Positions 1 to 7,414 of a stretch of DNA of 11,098 bases are shown here, piece by piece (position 1 is the stretch's first letter; every line of letters starts with the position of its first letter). Source of the DNA: Anaerolineae bacterium (GTDB lineage Bacteria; Chloroflexota; Anaerolineae; JAFGEY01); the NCBI GenBank assembly GCA_016929205.1, contig JAFGJF010000409.1, positions 1 through 11,098 on the forward strand, written 5' to 3'. The notes under the pieces were generated by a model that saw nothing but the letters and a program-made list of their open reading frames with translations, did no database searches and was not told the DNA's origin. Position numbers and translations under genes: made by a program.

Positions 1-521
1 CCGTGGCTTATTTGCACGATGGACAGTTGACCGATCGTGCCGATGTGGAGCGAGAGGGCTGGCTGTCGGGTAGTTTTAGTTCGTTGATCCTCTACTGGGC
101 GATGCAGGAAGGGGCGGGTGATGTCGACGCCTTCATCATCGTCGGCGGGATCAGCGATGGGTTCCTGGGTGTCCAATCCCTTTACGAGGATGAACCTCAA
201 CTTCCAGAGAGGTACCTTGATGCCATTGCCGCACTGGGGCGAGCTGACCGCATTCCCGACTTTTACCTGGGACACTCGCTGGCGTTTTTTCCCGCCCAGC
301 TGCCGCCCACTTTGATCGTCCATACCAAGCAGGACGAGGTGATCCCCTACAACCAGTCGCTGCGCCTTGCCGAAGCCATGGCCGCTGCGGGGATGACGTA
401 TGAACTGTTCATCTATGAGGATACGACCCATTACCTGGATCAGATCAACATCACGCCCGACACGGCCGAGTTGTACCGGCGGCTGATCGCCTTCCTGGGA
501 CAGTACGTACGTCAGAGGTAG
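1..521 (+). CDS. Alpha/beta hydrolase (prolyl-oligopeptidase-like), C-terminal part
   Basis: This is the C-terminal 172 or so residues of a serine hydrolase of the alpha/beta fold; the gene enters from outside the window, reading in the frame that starts at base 3, and ends with TAG at 519-521. Counting from the codon at base 3, a small-x-Ser-x-small nucleophile elbow (SGSFS, Ser24) is followed by a hydrophobic strand ending in GGISD. The acid residue lies in HTKQDEVIPY (Asp111) and the catalytic histidine in DTTHYLD (His143). The spacing and the Asp-then-His order are typical of S9 prolyl oligopeptidase and dienelactone-hydrolase-like enzymes. The nucleophile assignment is tentative because the elbow is not the usual GxSxG. 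Substrate, N-terminal domains and any signal peptide cannot be judged. The gene is convergent with the GH1 gene, with 49 bases between the two stop codons and no convincing hairpin terminator there. Confidence 0.8.
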   Translation, partial: VAYLHDGQLTDRADVEREGWLSGSFSSLILYWAMQEGAGDVDAFIIVGGISDGFLGVQSLYEDEPQLPERYLDAIAALGRADRIPDFYLGHSLAFFPAQLPPTLIVHTKQDEVIPYNQSLRLAEAMAAAGMTYELFIYEDTTHYLDQINITPDTAELYRRLIAFLGQYVRQR

Positions 522-570
522 TGTTTGGTTGTACAGGATTGACAGGCTTTGTAGGATGACCAGGAGTGCT

Positions 571-1938
571 TTATGTGCACGCTTGATTCCGTACCAAATC
601 CCGGTACCAGTATCCACTGTCCTTGATAATCCGCTCCTGAGTTTGGTGATTCACGTATACCAATCCCATGTGTGGTGCGTAACCGGAATTCCACTCAAAA
701 TTGTCGATCAATGTCCAGACAAAATAGCCTCTCACGTCAGCGCCGTCTTGAATCGCCCTTGCCAGTTCAGCCAGGTAAAGATTGAGGTAACGCTGCCGCC
801 GTGGATCGTGGATGCGTCCATTCTCTACTATGTCGTCCGTGGCTGTACCATTCTCGGTGATGTACATGGTCGGACTGCCATACGCGTCGCGAATGCGCGT
901 GGTCAGTTCATAGATGCCTTGTGGGTAGGCATGCGGACCCAGTTTGGGATCCACGATCCATTTGGGATCGTCGGGCGGATCCCGCTCAACCCACGATTGG
1001 AAAAAAGGCAGATACCACACGTGATGGCAAAAGACGCGGCTGTAATAGTTGATCCCGACAAAATCGATGGGATGCGAGATGATATCCATATCCCCTGGCT
1101 GGATGTGCGGCTTGAACGGCCACATACGCTTCCACAACGCCGCCGGGTACTCACCTTTGTACACACCGTCCAGGTAAAAGCGATTCATGAACAGGTCAGC
1201 GAACGCGGCTGCTTGCCGGTCTCCGGGCGTGTCGTTGATCGGGCGCGTCGGAAACAGGCTGAGGGTGATACCCACATGTGAATCAGAATAAAGCGACTTG
1301 ATGCGCTCTACAGCCATGCCGTGTCCCAGCAGCTCGTGATGCGCCACCTTAAAGTAAGTCCAGGGATTGCGCACCCCCGGCGCGTGTTCGCCCAAAAAGT
1401 GGCCCATCATAGCGTGTTCCCACGGTTCGTTGAGCGTGATCCAGTGCTTGATCCGGTCGCCCAGGCTTTTGACCACAATCTCGGCATAGTCGGCAAAATA
1501 GGCGCTGCACTCACGGCTGCTAAAGCTCTGGCCTGCCTCGTAAAGTGCCTGGGGCATGTCCCAATGAAAGAGGGTGATAAAGGGTGTGACCCCTTTTTCC
1601 AGCAGCGCATCCACCAGCCGGTTATAGTAGTCCAACCCTTTGGCGTTGACGGTGCCCTTGCCTTCCGGCAGTACGCGCGTCCAGGCTACCGAAAAGCGAT
1701 AGGCATTCAACTCGAGCTTTGACATGATATCGACGTCGGTCTGGAAATTGTGGTAGGTATCGCAAGCCACGTCGCCAGTCTCACCGGTGCGAATCTTGCC
1801 CGGCGTGTGAGAAAACACGTCCCAGGTAGAGAGGCCTTTGCCATCCTCATCCCACCCTCCCTCGATCTGGTAGGCAGCCGTCGCCGTTCCAAAGTAAAAT
1901 CCCTTGGGAAATTGAGGATAGGTTGTTATTTCGCTCAT
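571..1938 (-). CDS. GH1 family beta-glucosidase
   Basis: A full-length glycoside hydrolase family 1 enzyme of 455 residues, the usual length for a bacterial retaining beta-glucosidase. It opens with the family signature GTATAAYQIEG (Gln24 binds the glycone). It then shows FHWDMP (His125), the acid/base in TLNEP (Glu171), the nucleophile in YITENG (Glu362), and WTLIDNFEW (Glu415, Trp416). The intact Glu-Trp pair argues for an unphosphorylated sugar rather than a 6-phospho-beta-glucosidase. No signal peptide is visible, so it should act in the cytoplasm on imported beta-glucosides or on the product of the upstream GH5. The reading frame extends 13 codons further upstream. ATG at 1938 is preferred because GGAGG lies 4 bases before it and the codon overlaps the GH5 stop as ATGA, indicating translational coupling. 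It is the second gene of the operon and ends with TAA. The exact glycone (glucose, galactose, fucose) cannot be read from sequence. Confidence 0.95.
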   Translation of the reverse strand: MSEITTYPQFPKGFYFGTATAAYQIEGGWDEDGKGLSTWDVFSHTPGKIRTGETGDVACDTYHNFQTDVDIMSKLELNAYRFSVAWTRVLPEGKGTVNAKGLDYYNRLVDALLEKGVTPFITLFHWDMPQALYEAGQSFSSRECSAYFADYAEIVVKSLGDRIKHWITLNEPWEHAMMGHFLGEHAPGVRNPWTYFKVAHHELLGHGMAVERIKSLYSDSHVGITLSLFPTRPINDTPGDRQAAAFADLFMNRFYLDGVYKGEYPAALWKRMWPFKPHIQPGDMDIISHPIDFVGINYYSRVFCHHVWYLPFFQSWVERDPPDDPKWIVDPKLGPHAYPQGIYELTTRIRDAYGSPTMYITENGTATDDIVENGRIHDPRRQRYLNLYLAELARAIQDGADVRGYFVWTLIDNFEWNSGYAPHMGLVYVNHQTQERIIKDSGYWYRDLVRNQACT

Positions 1939-3452
1939 ACTGCCTCCGATGCTCTGATCACGAGCTGGCGCGTGCACGCTTCCGCTGCCGGTGGGATCGA
2001 TAGATACATACTCTGCGATCCCGGTCGTATCGCGATAAAATCGAATCCGCCGGTAACCGGCGACAATTCGATCTTGGTTGCATCAACAGTGAACCAATCG
2101 GGAAGGTAGATCCGGCTGGGCGCAGCGATCTGCCCCCCTTCCGTCCACGTACACTCAAAAACGCCGTTTCGAGGATCAGTGCAATAGCTTGACAGCATGC
2201 CCGCCACGCGCTCCGGGAAAGGGCGCTGAATGGCCTGGAAACACGGGAATTGTTCAATTCCCGGCTCGTAGGCCCAATAGGTATTACTGCACAGCCTTTT
2301 TTCGAATTGGTGGACAACGTGCCAGGCTGCTGGCAGCGTGTCAGGATGGCGGCCATACGCTCCCCATTCGCCGATGAGCATCGGCATCCCCAAACGCTGC
2401 GCCGTTTCACCGTGGCGGGAGAAAATCAATGCCACGCGTCCGGGACCGGCCTGGGCGATACTGGGCGTATCCACCACCAGATCGTAGCCGTGCGGGGCAT
2501 AAGCCTGCTGTGGATCGCGCTGACCGTTCAGCACCAATGGTTGAATGCCGCTGTACACTCCCATGTTCGATCCCATCGAGGTTTCAAGGAACAGGATATG
2601 CCGGTTATCCACTTCCCGGATGGCCGCGGCGACACGGCGGTACATACTCATCAGCTTGTTCTGTTCAAAGGCTGCATAGATCGGCCGGGTCACGTCGATC
2701 ACCTGAGCGTACAGATCGACATCCTGCAAACGCTGCAAGATCTGAGCCCGCCCCGTCTCGTCCAGCCACTGTGCGGCCAGTTCCTCAGCCGTGCGCTCGA
2801 TGCCGTCCAACGCACTCATCAGCTCGGCCCCTTTCTCAAAAAGCAGATATTGCGAGGAGGTGGCCGATGAACCGGGGAACGGCTCGTTCATCAGGTCGTA
2901 ACCAATCACGGTTGGCTCGTTAGCGTAGCGGCGTGCCAGGTGCTGCCAGGCCCGGGCATAATGATCTTGCAAACCCAGGCCGTCCGGGGCAGGCACATTA
3001 TCCCAAAAGTGATCCAGGGCAGCCTGTACGGCGGGGCTGGTGAAATAGGCATCGCTCCACACCCCTCCCAGATCGACGTGCGGCTGATCCCCGGTCAACG
3101 TCGCCCATTCGGGAGCGCCATCGCCAAAAAGCATGCTGAACAAATCCTGGTGCATATCCAGGAAAACACCAAGCTCGTTTTCCCTGGCCCAGGCGATCTG
3201 GCGGTCGATGCCTTTCAGGTACGCTTCATTGTATACGCCTGGTTCCGGCTCCAGTCCATCCCAGATCACGCCCAGCCGGACGCAGTTAAAGCCCCAATCT
3301 CGCATCGCCGCAAACAACTCGGGGCCTTGGTTGCCAAGATAGCCGGCGCTTGGGTCTTTGTTAACCAGGTTGATGCCGTGCAGGAGAACGTGACGCCCCT
3401 GTGGATCGATGAACCGGTCGCCCTTGATCGTGATTTTCTGTGGATTGTCCAT
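1935..3452 (-). CDS. GH5 endoglycoceramidase-like glycoside hydrolase
   Basis: A 505-residue family 5 glycoside hydrolase that most resembles the endoglycosylceramidase lineage. The N-terminus is a small beta strand with DPQGR and LLHGINLVNK, followed by FNCVRLGVIWDGLEP and FLDMHQD, as in that group. The acid/base lies in YDLMNEPFPG (Glu190), the conserved histidine in YAPHGYD (His321) and the nucleophile in IGEWGAYG (Glu362). About 80 C-terminal residues look like the beta-sandwich domain of these enzymes. Residues of about 200-258 form a charged helical stretch that seems longer than in the enzymes I know. No signal peptide is seen, so a cytosolic role is likely: hydrolysis of glycosylceramide, steryl glucoside or a similar beta-glycoside, with the coupled GH1 finishing the sugar. 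ATG at 3452 is chosen because GAGGAG (3462-3467) lies 9 bases upstream. The in-frame GTG at 3479 would sit almost at the predicted transcription start. The stop overlaps the GH1 start by ATGA. Confidence 0.88.
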   Translation of the reverse strand: MDNPQKITIKGDRFIDPQGRHVLLHGINLVNKDPSAGYLGNQGPELFAAMRDWGFNCVRLGVIWDGLEPEPGVYNEAYLKGIDRQIAWARENELGVFLDMHQDLFSMLFGDGAPEWATLTGDQPHVDLGGVWSDAYFTSPAVQAALDHFWDNVPAPDGLGLQDHYARAWQHLARRYANEPTVIGYDLMNEPFPGSSATSSQYLLFEKGAELMSALDGIERTAEELAAQWLDETGRAQILQRLQDVDLYAQVIDVTRPIYAAFEQNKLMSMYRRVAAAIREVDNRHILFLETSMGSNMGVYSGIQPLVLNGQRDPQQAYAPHGYDLVVDTPSIAQAGPGRVALIFSRHGETAQRLGMPMLIGEWGAYGRHPDTLPAAWHVVHQFEKRLCSNTYWAYEPGIEQFPCFQAIQRPFPERVAGMLSSYCTDPRNGVFECTWTEGGQIAAPSRIYLPDWFTVDATKIELSPVTGGFDFIAIRPGSQSMYLSIPPAAEACTRQLVIRASEAV

Positions 3453-3488
3453 CGTGCTGATCTCCTCGTGTACTTGCACTTGGACGAG

Positions 3489-3516
3489 ATTTTATATGTA
3501 ATCCCGACAATGTCAA
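3489..3516 (-). promoter_or_regulatory. Sigma70-type promoter of the GH5-GH1 operon
   Basis: Read on the minus strand, a perfect -35 box TTGACA (3511-3516) is followed by a 16-base spacer and a -10 box TAAAAT (3489-3494, five of six matches). Transcription would begin near 3481, giving a leader of about 29 bases to the ATG at 3452 and making the upstream GTG at 3479 an unlikely start. Seen directly in the sequence; promoter activity is inferred. Confidence 0.65.
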
Positions 3517-3530
3517 ATCTGGACATTTGA
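3513..3530. promoter_or_regulatory. Dyad overlapping the -35 box, candidate operator
   Basis: TCAAAT and ATTTGA form a perfect 6-base inverted repeat with a 6-base spacer (centre between 3521 and 3522). The left arm overlaps the -35 element of the GH5-GH1 promoter. The position fits a repressor-binding site for a dimeric regulator responding to the operon's sugar. No regulator gene is present in the window, and a 6-base dyad can arise by chance. Confidence 0.35.
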
Positions 3531-3695
3531 TGAACGTACTTTGGTTTCAAGTGCTGAATACGACACCGACAGCCCAGTTTGGTGTTATGGTAAGGGAAAC
3601 CGGATTGAGGGTGCTGTGCTGAATGGTACATCTGGATCGATTGTGATCCGGTCCGGCAACGGTTATTCATATGTGACTTGTGACGAGGGAGACCT
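3531..3695 (+). promoter_or_regulatory. Leader and upstream region of the flippase-fusion gene
   Basis: This stretch between the two divergent transcription units must hold the promoter of the plus-strand gene. I see no strong -35/-10 pair. The best candidate is an extended -10, TG-T-TATGGT, with the hexamer at 3586-3591 and no recognisable -35. A small dyad, GGATC-N6-GATCC (3634-3649), lies about 47 bases before the start codon and could form a weak hairpin. The ribosome binding site GAGGGAG (3685-3691) is clear, 4 bases before the ATG at 3696. No credible small gene is seen here. Confidence 0.3.
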
Positions 3696-6281
3696 ATGCG
3701 CAAAACACACGCCTTTGGCCTGATCATCTTTGTTCTTGCGACTATCCTGGCTGGCTGCGCTTCAACGCAAACTGACGTGAAAGGCCACCCACCTGTCCGC
3801 ATCTATTACGCCGGCGTAGAGCACGCCCAGCACGACGTTTGGCTTGCAGTCTCGCTGGCTCAAAACGCCGGGCTGGCAGATGTGGTCGACGATCTGGCAC
3901 TGGCAGACGTGTTTGTTCTCAACGGGCACATTCCCGATCCCGAACGCATCGCGCAGGCTGTGCAGGATGGCGCGGGGCTGGTGCTGGCGCTGGGACCTGA
4001 CATCACCTCGGAGCAAGTCTCCTTGCTTCTGGGACAGACGATCTCGATCGCTGCTCAACAGGACGCGATCAGCATGACCCCGGCCGAGGACGTGCAAGCG
4101 CCACTGCTGGAAGACATTGTATGGGGCAGCGCGCCGCAGGTGCGCGAACGCGCCATCCTGGAGGGATTGAAGGCCGAACCACTCATCGTTGGCTACAAGA
4201 CGGACGAGGTCGTTTTGTCACAGCTAAAAGTAGGCCAGGGGAACGCCTACGTGTTCACGCCCTATCTGGATGGCGTCAATGTCCAGTTTCAAGAGTGGCC
4301 TTATTTCACCTATCTCGTTTACGATCTGGCGGCACGCGCGGCCGGACAGGCGCCGCTGAGTTTCGGCAACTATCCCGCTTCGCCCGTCCCGCACGCTCGC
4401 GAGCAAAGGCTGCTGGTTATAGTGTGTGTGGTCGTGACGGTCACCGCCTTTGCTATTTTTGTCTTTGTGCGGCGCTACAGCCTGTCCCACCCCGAGGCAT
4501 TGGACGAGCTGGTTGCTTCCAAACAAGCTTTTCAAGCTCGCGAAGCGGGGACCGCCTGGGAGGAAATTGGCTTTCACCGCCCTTTAGCCGGATTCATGTT
4601 TGCCATGATGATGGGCATCTTGTTGTTCATCCCGCTGATCATTTACCAAAACCTGGTGCTGCCAACATTCATCCTGCCTTCGGCGCAGGCGTTCGGGTTG
4701 ATGGGGCGTGTGGGGCAGGTTTTTGCCCTGGCGTGGACGCTGTTCGACGTGGGAACGAGCATCGCCTTTATCAAATTCTATTCTCAATATCGCGTGCACA
4801 ATCCGCGCCGGGCGGTGCAGTACGGGCAGCTTTTCATCTGGTGGCAGGCACTGTCAGGCGCCTTCCAGGTCGCACTGGTGATCATCCTCGCCGGAACGCT
4901 GGTGCCCAAGACCTCGTACGCAATTTACACCTGGATCATTGTCGTCCATACGGTGATCCAGATCCCCGGCTTTTATCGGGTCATGCGTGACGCGCTGTAT
5001 GCCCAGCAGCGCCTGGACTATGCCCAGGTGCTCGACAATTTTATCATGCTGGTCTGGCCGATGGTCACCCAGCCGATCTTTGTCCTCTTGATGCGCTGGT
5101 GGAGCCAGCGTACGCCAACGGTTGGTTCAGCCCTCGCCGGTGCGTTTGGGCTGGCGATGGCCGCCTATGCGGTCGAACTCTGCAACTTTGTGTTGGGCCT
5201 GTGGCTCTACCGCCGCCTGGGGTACAATACTCGGCTGCTCTTTATGGCCCACTTTGACAGATCGGTGGTCGTCGAAGCGTTTCGGTTTGGTATCCTGGAT
5301 ATGAGCGGTTCGGTGGTCCTGGCTGCCGCCTCGGCGATCGAGATCTTGATCACGCAAACCGGGCTGATCAACTATGCCGAAGTATGGGGCAACTGGATGA
5401 TGGCCAACAACTTTATGCTCGCGTTTGACGTGCTGCGCAACCTGGTGGATGGCACCATGCCGGCCATCTCGGAGGCGATCTCGCACGGTCGTCGCAAACT
5501 GTGCCAGTATTACGTCGCTATGAGTTACAAATGGGATGCAACGATCGGGGCGTTTGTCGCCGCCGTTCTTTTGGCCATCGCCGACCGCTTTATCCTCGGC
5601 TCGTCGGGTCCCGAATTTGCCCGCGCCGCACTGTACGTCCTGCCCTTGATCGGCTTTGGCAGTATCCAGCATCTGAATATCATCGGCGACGCGGTGGCTC
5701 TGGCCAGCAACAAACCGGCGATGAAAATGACAATGATCGCGGCAGAACAAACGATCCGCATCGTCCTGGCCTTGATCTTGCTGGAACGCTTCCAGGTGAC
5801 CGGACTGATCATCGCCTACCTGGTCGCCACCCTGATCCGTGGCATCGCGATCTATTTCATCAACAGCCGGGTCTGTTTCCCGCTGCGTTATTTCCCCTGG
5901 CAGTCGTTCGCCGCACCGCTGCTGGCCGGCGCAGTTCACTATATCATCTTGAGGTGGATCACGGGGTTGATCTGGCAGGGCGACGAGATCACGAGCATTG
6001 TCATTTTTTTGATCGGGATCCTGTTTTCCTACCCGTTGTACACCTTTTTGTACGGCCTCTTTGGCGGCTGGGACGACGCCACGCTCGACGAACTGCGCCG
6101 CGCCGTGGATATGCAGCCCTTTTTACGCTTTATGGCCTGGATATTTTACCGCACCACGGCGTTGGGCGCGCGGATCAGCCCGCTGCACAACCGGTTCCCC
6201 ATCTCTATCCGTGATGCGGCGATGGCCGAAGCTGAATCGTTAACCGCAGAGCGGGTCAATCTCGCTCAGATCGGGGAATGA
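3696..6281 (+). CDS. Lipobox-anchored GATase1-like domain fused to a MOP-type flippase
   Basis: An 861-residue membrane protein with an unusual layout. Residues 1-20 are a lipoprotein signal with lipobox LAGC (Cys21). Residues of about 30-236 are an extracytoplasmic alpha/beta domain. Its strands DVFVLNG and GAGLVLALGPD, and a closing segment GQGNAYVFTPYLDG...EWPYFTYLVYDLAAR, recall class I glutamine-amidotransferase-like domains found in bacterial membrane proteins. It contains no cysteine after Cys21, so it cannot be a Cys-based amidotransferase. One membrane helix (237-258) leads, via Arg259-Arg260, to a cytoplasmic linker of about 35 residues. About 14 further helices follow (296-788), then a 70-residue cytoplasmic tail. 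The motif LFDVGTSIAFIKFYSQY (349-365), in the second flippase helix, and the repeating helix pattern fit the MOP superfamily (Wzx, MurJ), transporters of lipid-linked oligosaccharides. I infer export or flipping of a glycolipid, with the outer domain as a sensor or partner-binding module. The gene stands alone on its strand, 4 bases from the convergent NERD gene. Confidence 0.75.
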   Translation: MRKTHAFGLIIFVLATILAGCASTQTDVKGHPPVRIYYAGVEHAQHDVWLAVSLAQNAGLADVVDDLALADVFVLNGHIPDPERIAQAVQDGAGLVLALGPDITSEQVSLLLGQTISIAAQQDAISMTPAEDVQAPLLEDIVWGSAPQVRERAILEGLKAEPLIVGYKTDEVVLSQLKVGQGNAYVFTPYLDGVNVQFQEWPYFTYLVYDLAARAAGQAPLSFGNYPASPVPHAREQRLLVIVCVVVTVTAFAIFVFVRRYSLSHPEALDELVASKQAFQAREAGTAWEEIGFHRPLAGFMFAMMMGILLFIPLIIYQNLVLPTFILPSAQAFGLMGRVGQVFALAWTLFDVGTSIAFIKFYSQYRVHNPRRAVQYGQLFIWWQALSGAFQVALVIILAGTLVPKTSYAIYTWIIVVHTVIQIPGFYRVMRDALYAQQRLDYAQVLDNFIMLVWPMVTQPIFVLLMRWWSQRTPTVGSALAGAFGLAMAAYAVELCNFVLGLWLYRRLGYNTRLLFMAHFDRSVVVEAFRFGILDMSGSVVLAAASAIEILITQTGLINYAEVWGNWMMANNFMLAFDVLRNLVDGTMPAISEAISHGRRKLCQYYVAMSYKWDATIGAFVAAVLLAIADRFILGSSGPEFARAALYVLPLIGFGSIQHLNIIGDAVALASNKPAMKMTMIAAEQTIRIVLALILLERFQVTGLIIAYLVATLIRGIAIYFINSRVCFPLRYFPWQSFAAPLLAGAVHYIILRWITGLIWQGDEITSIVIFLIGILFSYPLYTFLYGLFGGWDDATLDELRRAVDMQPFLRFMAWIFYRTTALGARISPLHNRFPISIRDAAMAEAESLTAERVNLAQIGE

Positions 6282-6285
6282 ACGC

Positions 6286-7386
6286 CTACCGTCCTTCCCA
6301 CTGGACAAGTCTCGCTTCAGCATTCCTGACAAGTTTCTCAGCATAGGCATCCATTGCCACACCAACGCCGTCGCCGCTTATCTGGCGATGGCGTTTTAAC
6401 AATGCATCAAGAATCTGAAAAATGACAGGCTCTGATAGGTCCGAAATAACGGGGGCATTTACCAAAGCTTCTTTCCAAAAGTCGATGGTGCCCCAGGAAA
6501 ATGGATGGCTGCTGGCAATCTCGTAGGATGCATCAGGATGTGTAAAAACAAGCCCTCCTTTGATGCGCGACAATGCCGGCCATTGCGCCATCAGAATAGG
6601 AGCGTGGCGATACAGCGTCTTGGTCACATCATCGACCATTCGTTGCCACTGTTGATCGGGAGGCTGCCCAATGTGGCCCGATTTCGTGACCGGAATGCCG
6701 CCAGATTCGAAATAGGATTGTTCACGCGCCCACTGGCCATTCTGCCAGGCAATTGTCCCACTCCAATATTTAACCTCAAAGACCCATATCCCTTTGGGGC
6801 CTACGATTGTCACGTCAACGTCATCTCCATACTGCTGCTGCAAACGATAGAGAACATACGACGAACCGATCCGCAGCGCTTGTAGGCTTTTCACGAAATC
6901 ATGTTCGCCTGCCGCACCGTCGTACGACAGCGAGCCGGGCAATCGTCCTGGTAGTTTTTCTCGCCACAGAGGCAAAAATGGGCAAAAGAGTTTCCGCTTG
7001 AGCGGATTGTGCAGGGGATGTTGTGGCGGTTTCGGCGCTGAAAAGCCGACGAGCCAGAACAAGATTATGCCGGCCACCAAGCTGACAATTGGCCCAGTCA
7101 CAATAAGCAAGAGTCTCGCACAACACAACGTCTCATTGATAAACAACCGCAAGAATATGCTCCCAAAAAACAAGAGCACACCGGCAACCATAACAAATCC
7201 CAATCCTGGACCTAGTCTGCGCACCCGTGCACGATGTTGAGCCTGAGCGGCTTGATAGGCCGCATACCGATATGCATACCACGCCAACACGCGCCCTCGC
7301 CACTTGCTCAGCAGTTCTCTTGTTACGCCGCGAACGCGTTGATAGCCGTCGGCCAGGTTTGTACAATGATTGTCGAGCAAGATCAT
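6286..7386 (-). CDS. Membrane-anchored NERD (nuclease-related) domain protein
   Basis: A 366-residue protein with an N-terminal basic, partly helical segment (1-58). Two membrane helices (about 61-83 and 89-114) are joined by a very short loop, so both ends should face the cytoplasm. The C-terminal half is a NERD domain starting near residue 157. GAAGEHDF (157-164) is the usual entry motif, Asp191 sits in DVDVTIV, and Glu204-Val-Lys206 in WVFEVKYWSG. This is the D...ExK core of the restriction-endonuclease-like fold, so nuclease activity is possible. A later Gln-rich segment (GQPPDQQWQRM, 240-250) fits the conserved Gln helix of NERD proteins. NERD proteins are known in DNA processing and have been linked to anti-phage roles, but the role here is unknown. 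The ATG at 7386 has a G-rich Shine-Dalgarno (7395-7400) about 8 bases upstream. It lies 28 bases after the RDD gene and is probably the last gene of that operon. Confidence 0.85.
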   Translation of the reverse strand: MILLDNHCTNLADGYQRVRGVTRELLSKWRGRVLAWYAYRYAAYQAAQAQHRARVRRLGPGLGFVMVAGVLLFFGSIFLRLFINETLCCARLLLIVTGPIVSLVAGIILFWLVGFSAPKPPQHPLHNPLKRKLFCPFLPLWREKLPGRLPGSLSYDGAAGEHDFVKSLQALRIGSSYVLYRLQQQYGDDVDVTIVGPKGIWVFEVKYWSGTIAWQNGQWAREQSYFESGGIPVTKSGHIGQPPDQQWQRMVDDVTKTLYRHAPILMAQWPALSRIKGGLVFTHPDASYEIASSHPFSWGTIDFWKEALVNAPVISDLSEPVIFQILDALLKRHRQISGDGVGVAMDAYAEKLVRNAEARLVQWEGR

Positions 7387-7414
7387 GCGGCCATCCCCCC
7401 TTGAATTTTCCGAT

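Noticed and set aside
522..570. Bidirectional terminator between the convergent hydrolase and GH1 genes
   Set aside because: I found no stable stem with a following T-run on either strand, only a loose direct similarity (ACAGGATTGACAGG versus GTAGGATGACCAGG).
529..1281. Open frame of 250 codons on the plus strand
   Set aside because: It lies antisense to the GH1 gene, whose catalytic motifs are intact, has no family resemblance and is a codon-bias shadow.
3453..3479. Upstream GTG start for the GH5 gene (514 residues)
   Set aside because: It would sit at about the predicted transcription start and has no ribosome binding site, whereas the ATG at 3452 has GAGGAG at a suitable distance.
3696..4403. 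Outer domain as an active glutamine amidotransferase
   Set aside because: No cysteine occurs after the lipobox Cys21 in this domain, so the catalytic triad is absent; only the fold resemblance remains.
4121..4990. Open frame of 289 codons on the plus strand in another frame
   Set aside because: It overlaps the flippase-fusion gene entirely, is Arg/Gly/His-rich low-quality sequence and has no motif.
5127..5939. Open frame of 270 codons on the minus strand
   Set aside because: It is antisense to the membrane-helix coding part of the flippase fusion; its Asp/Gln/His-rich composition is what the complement of hydrophobic codons gives.
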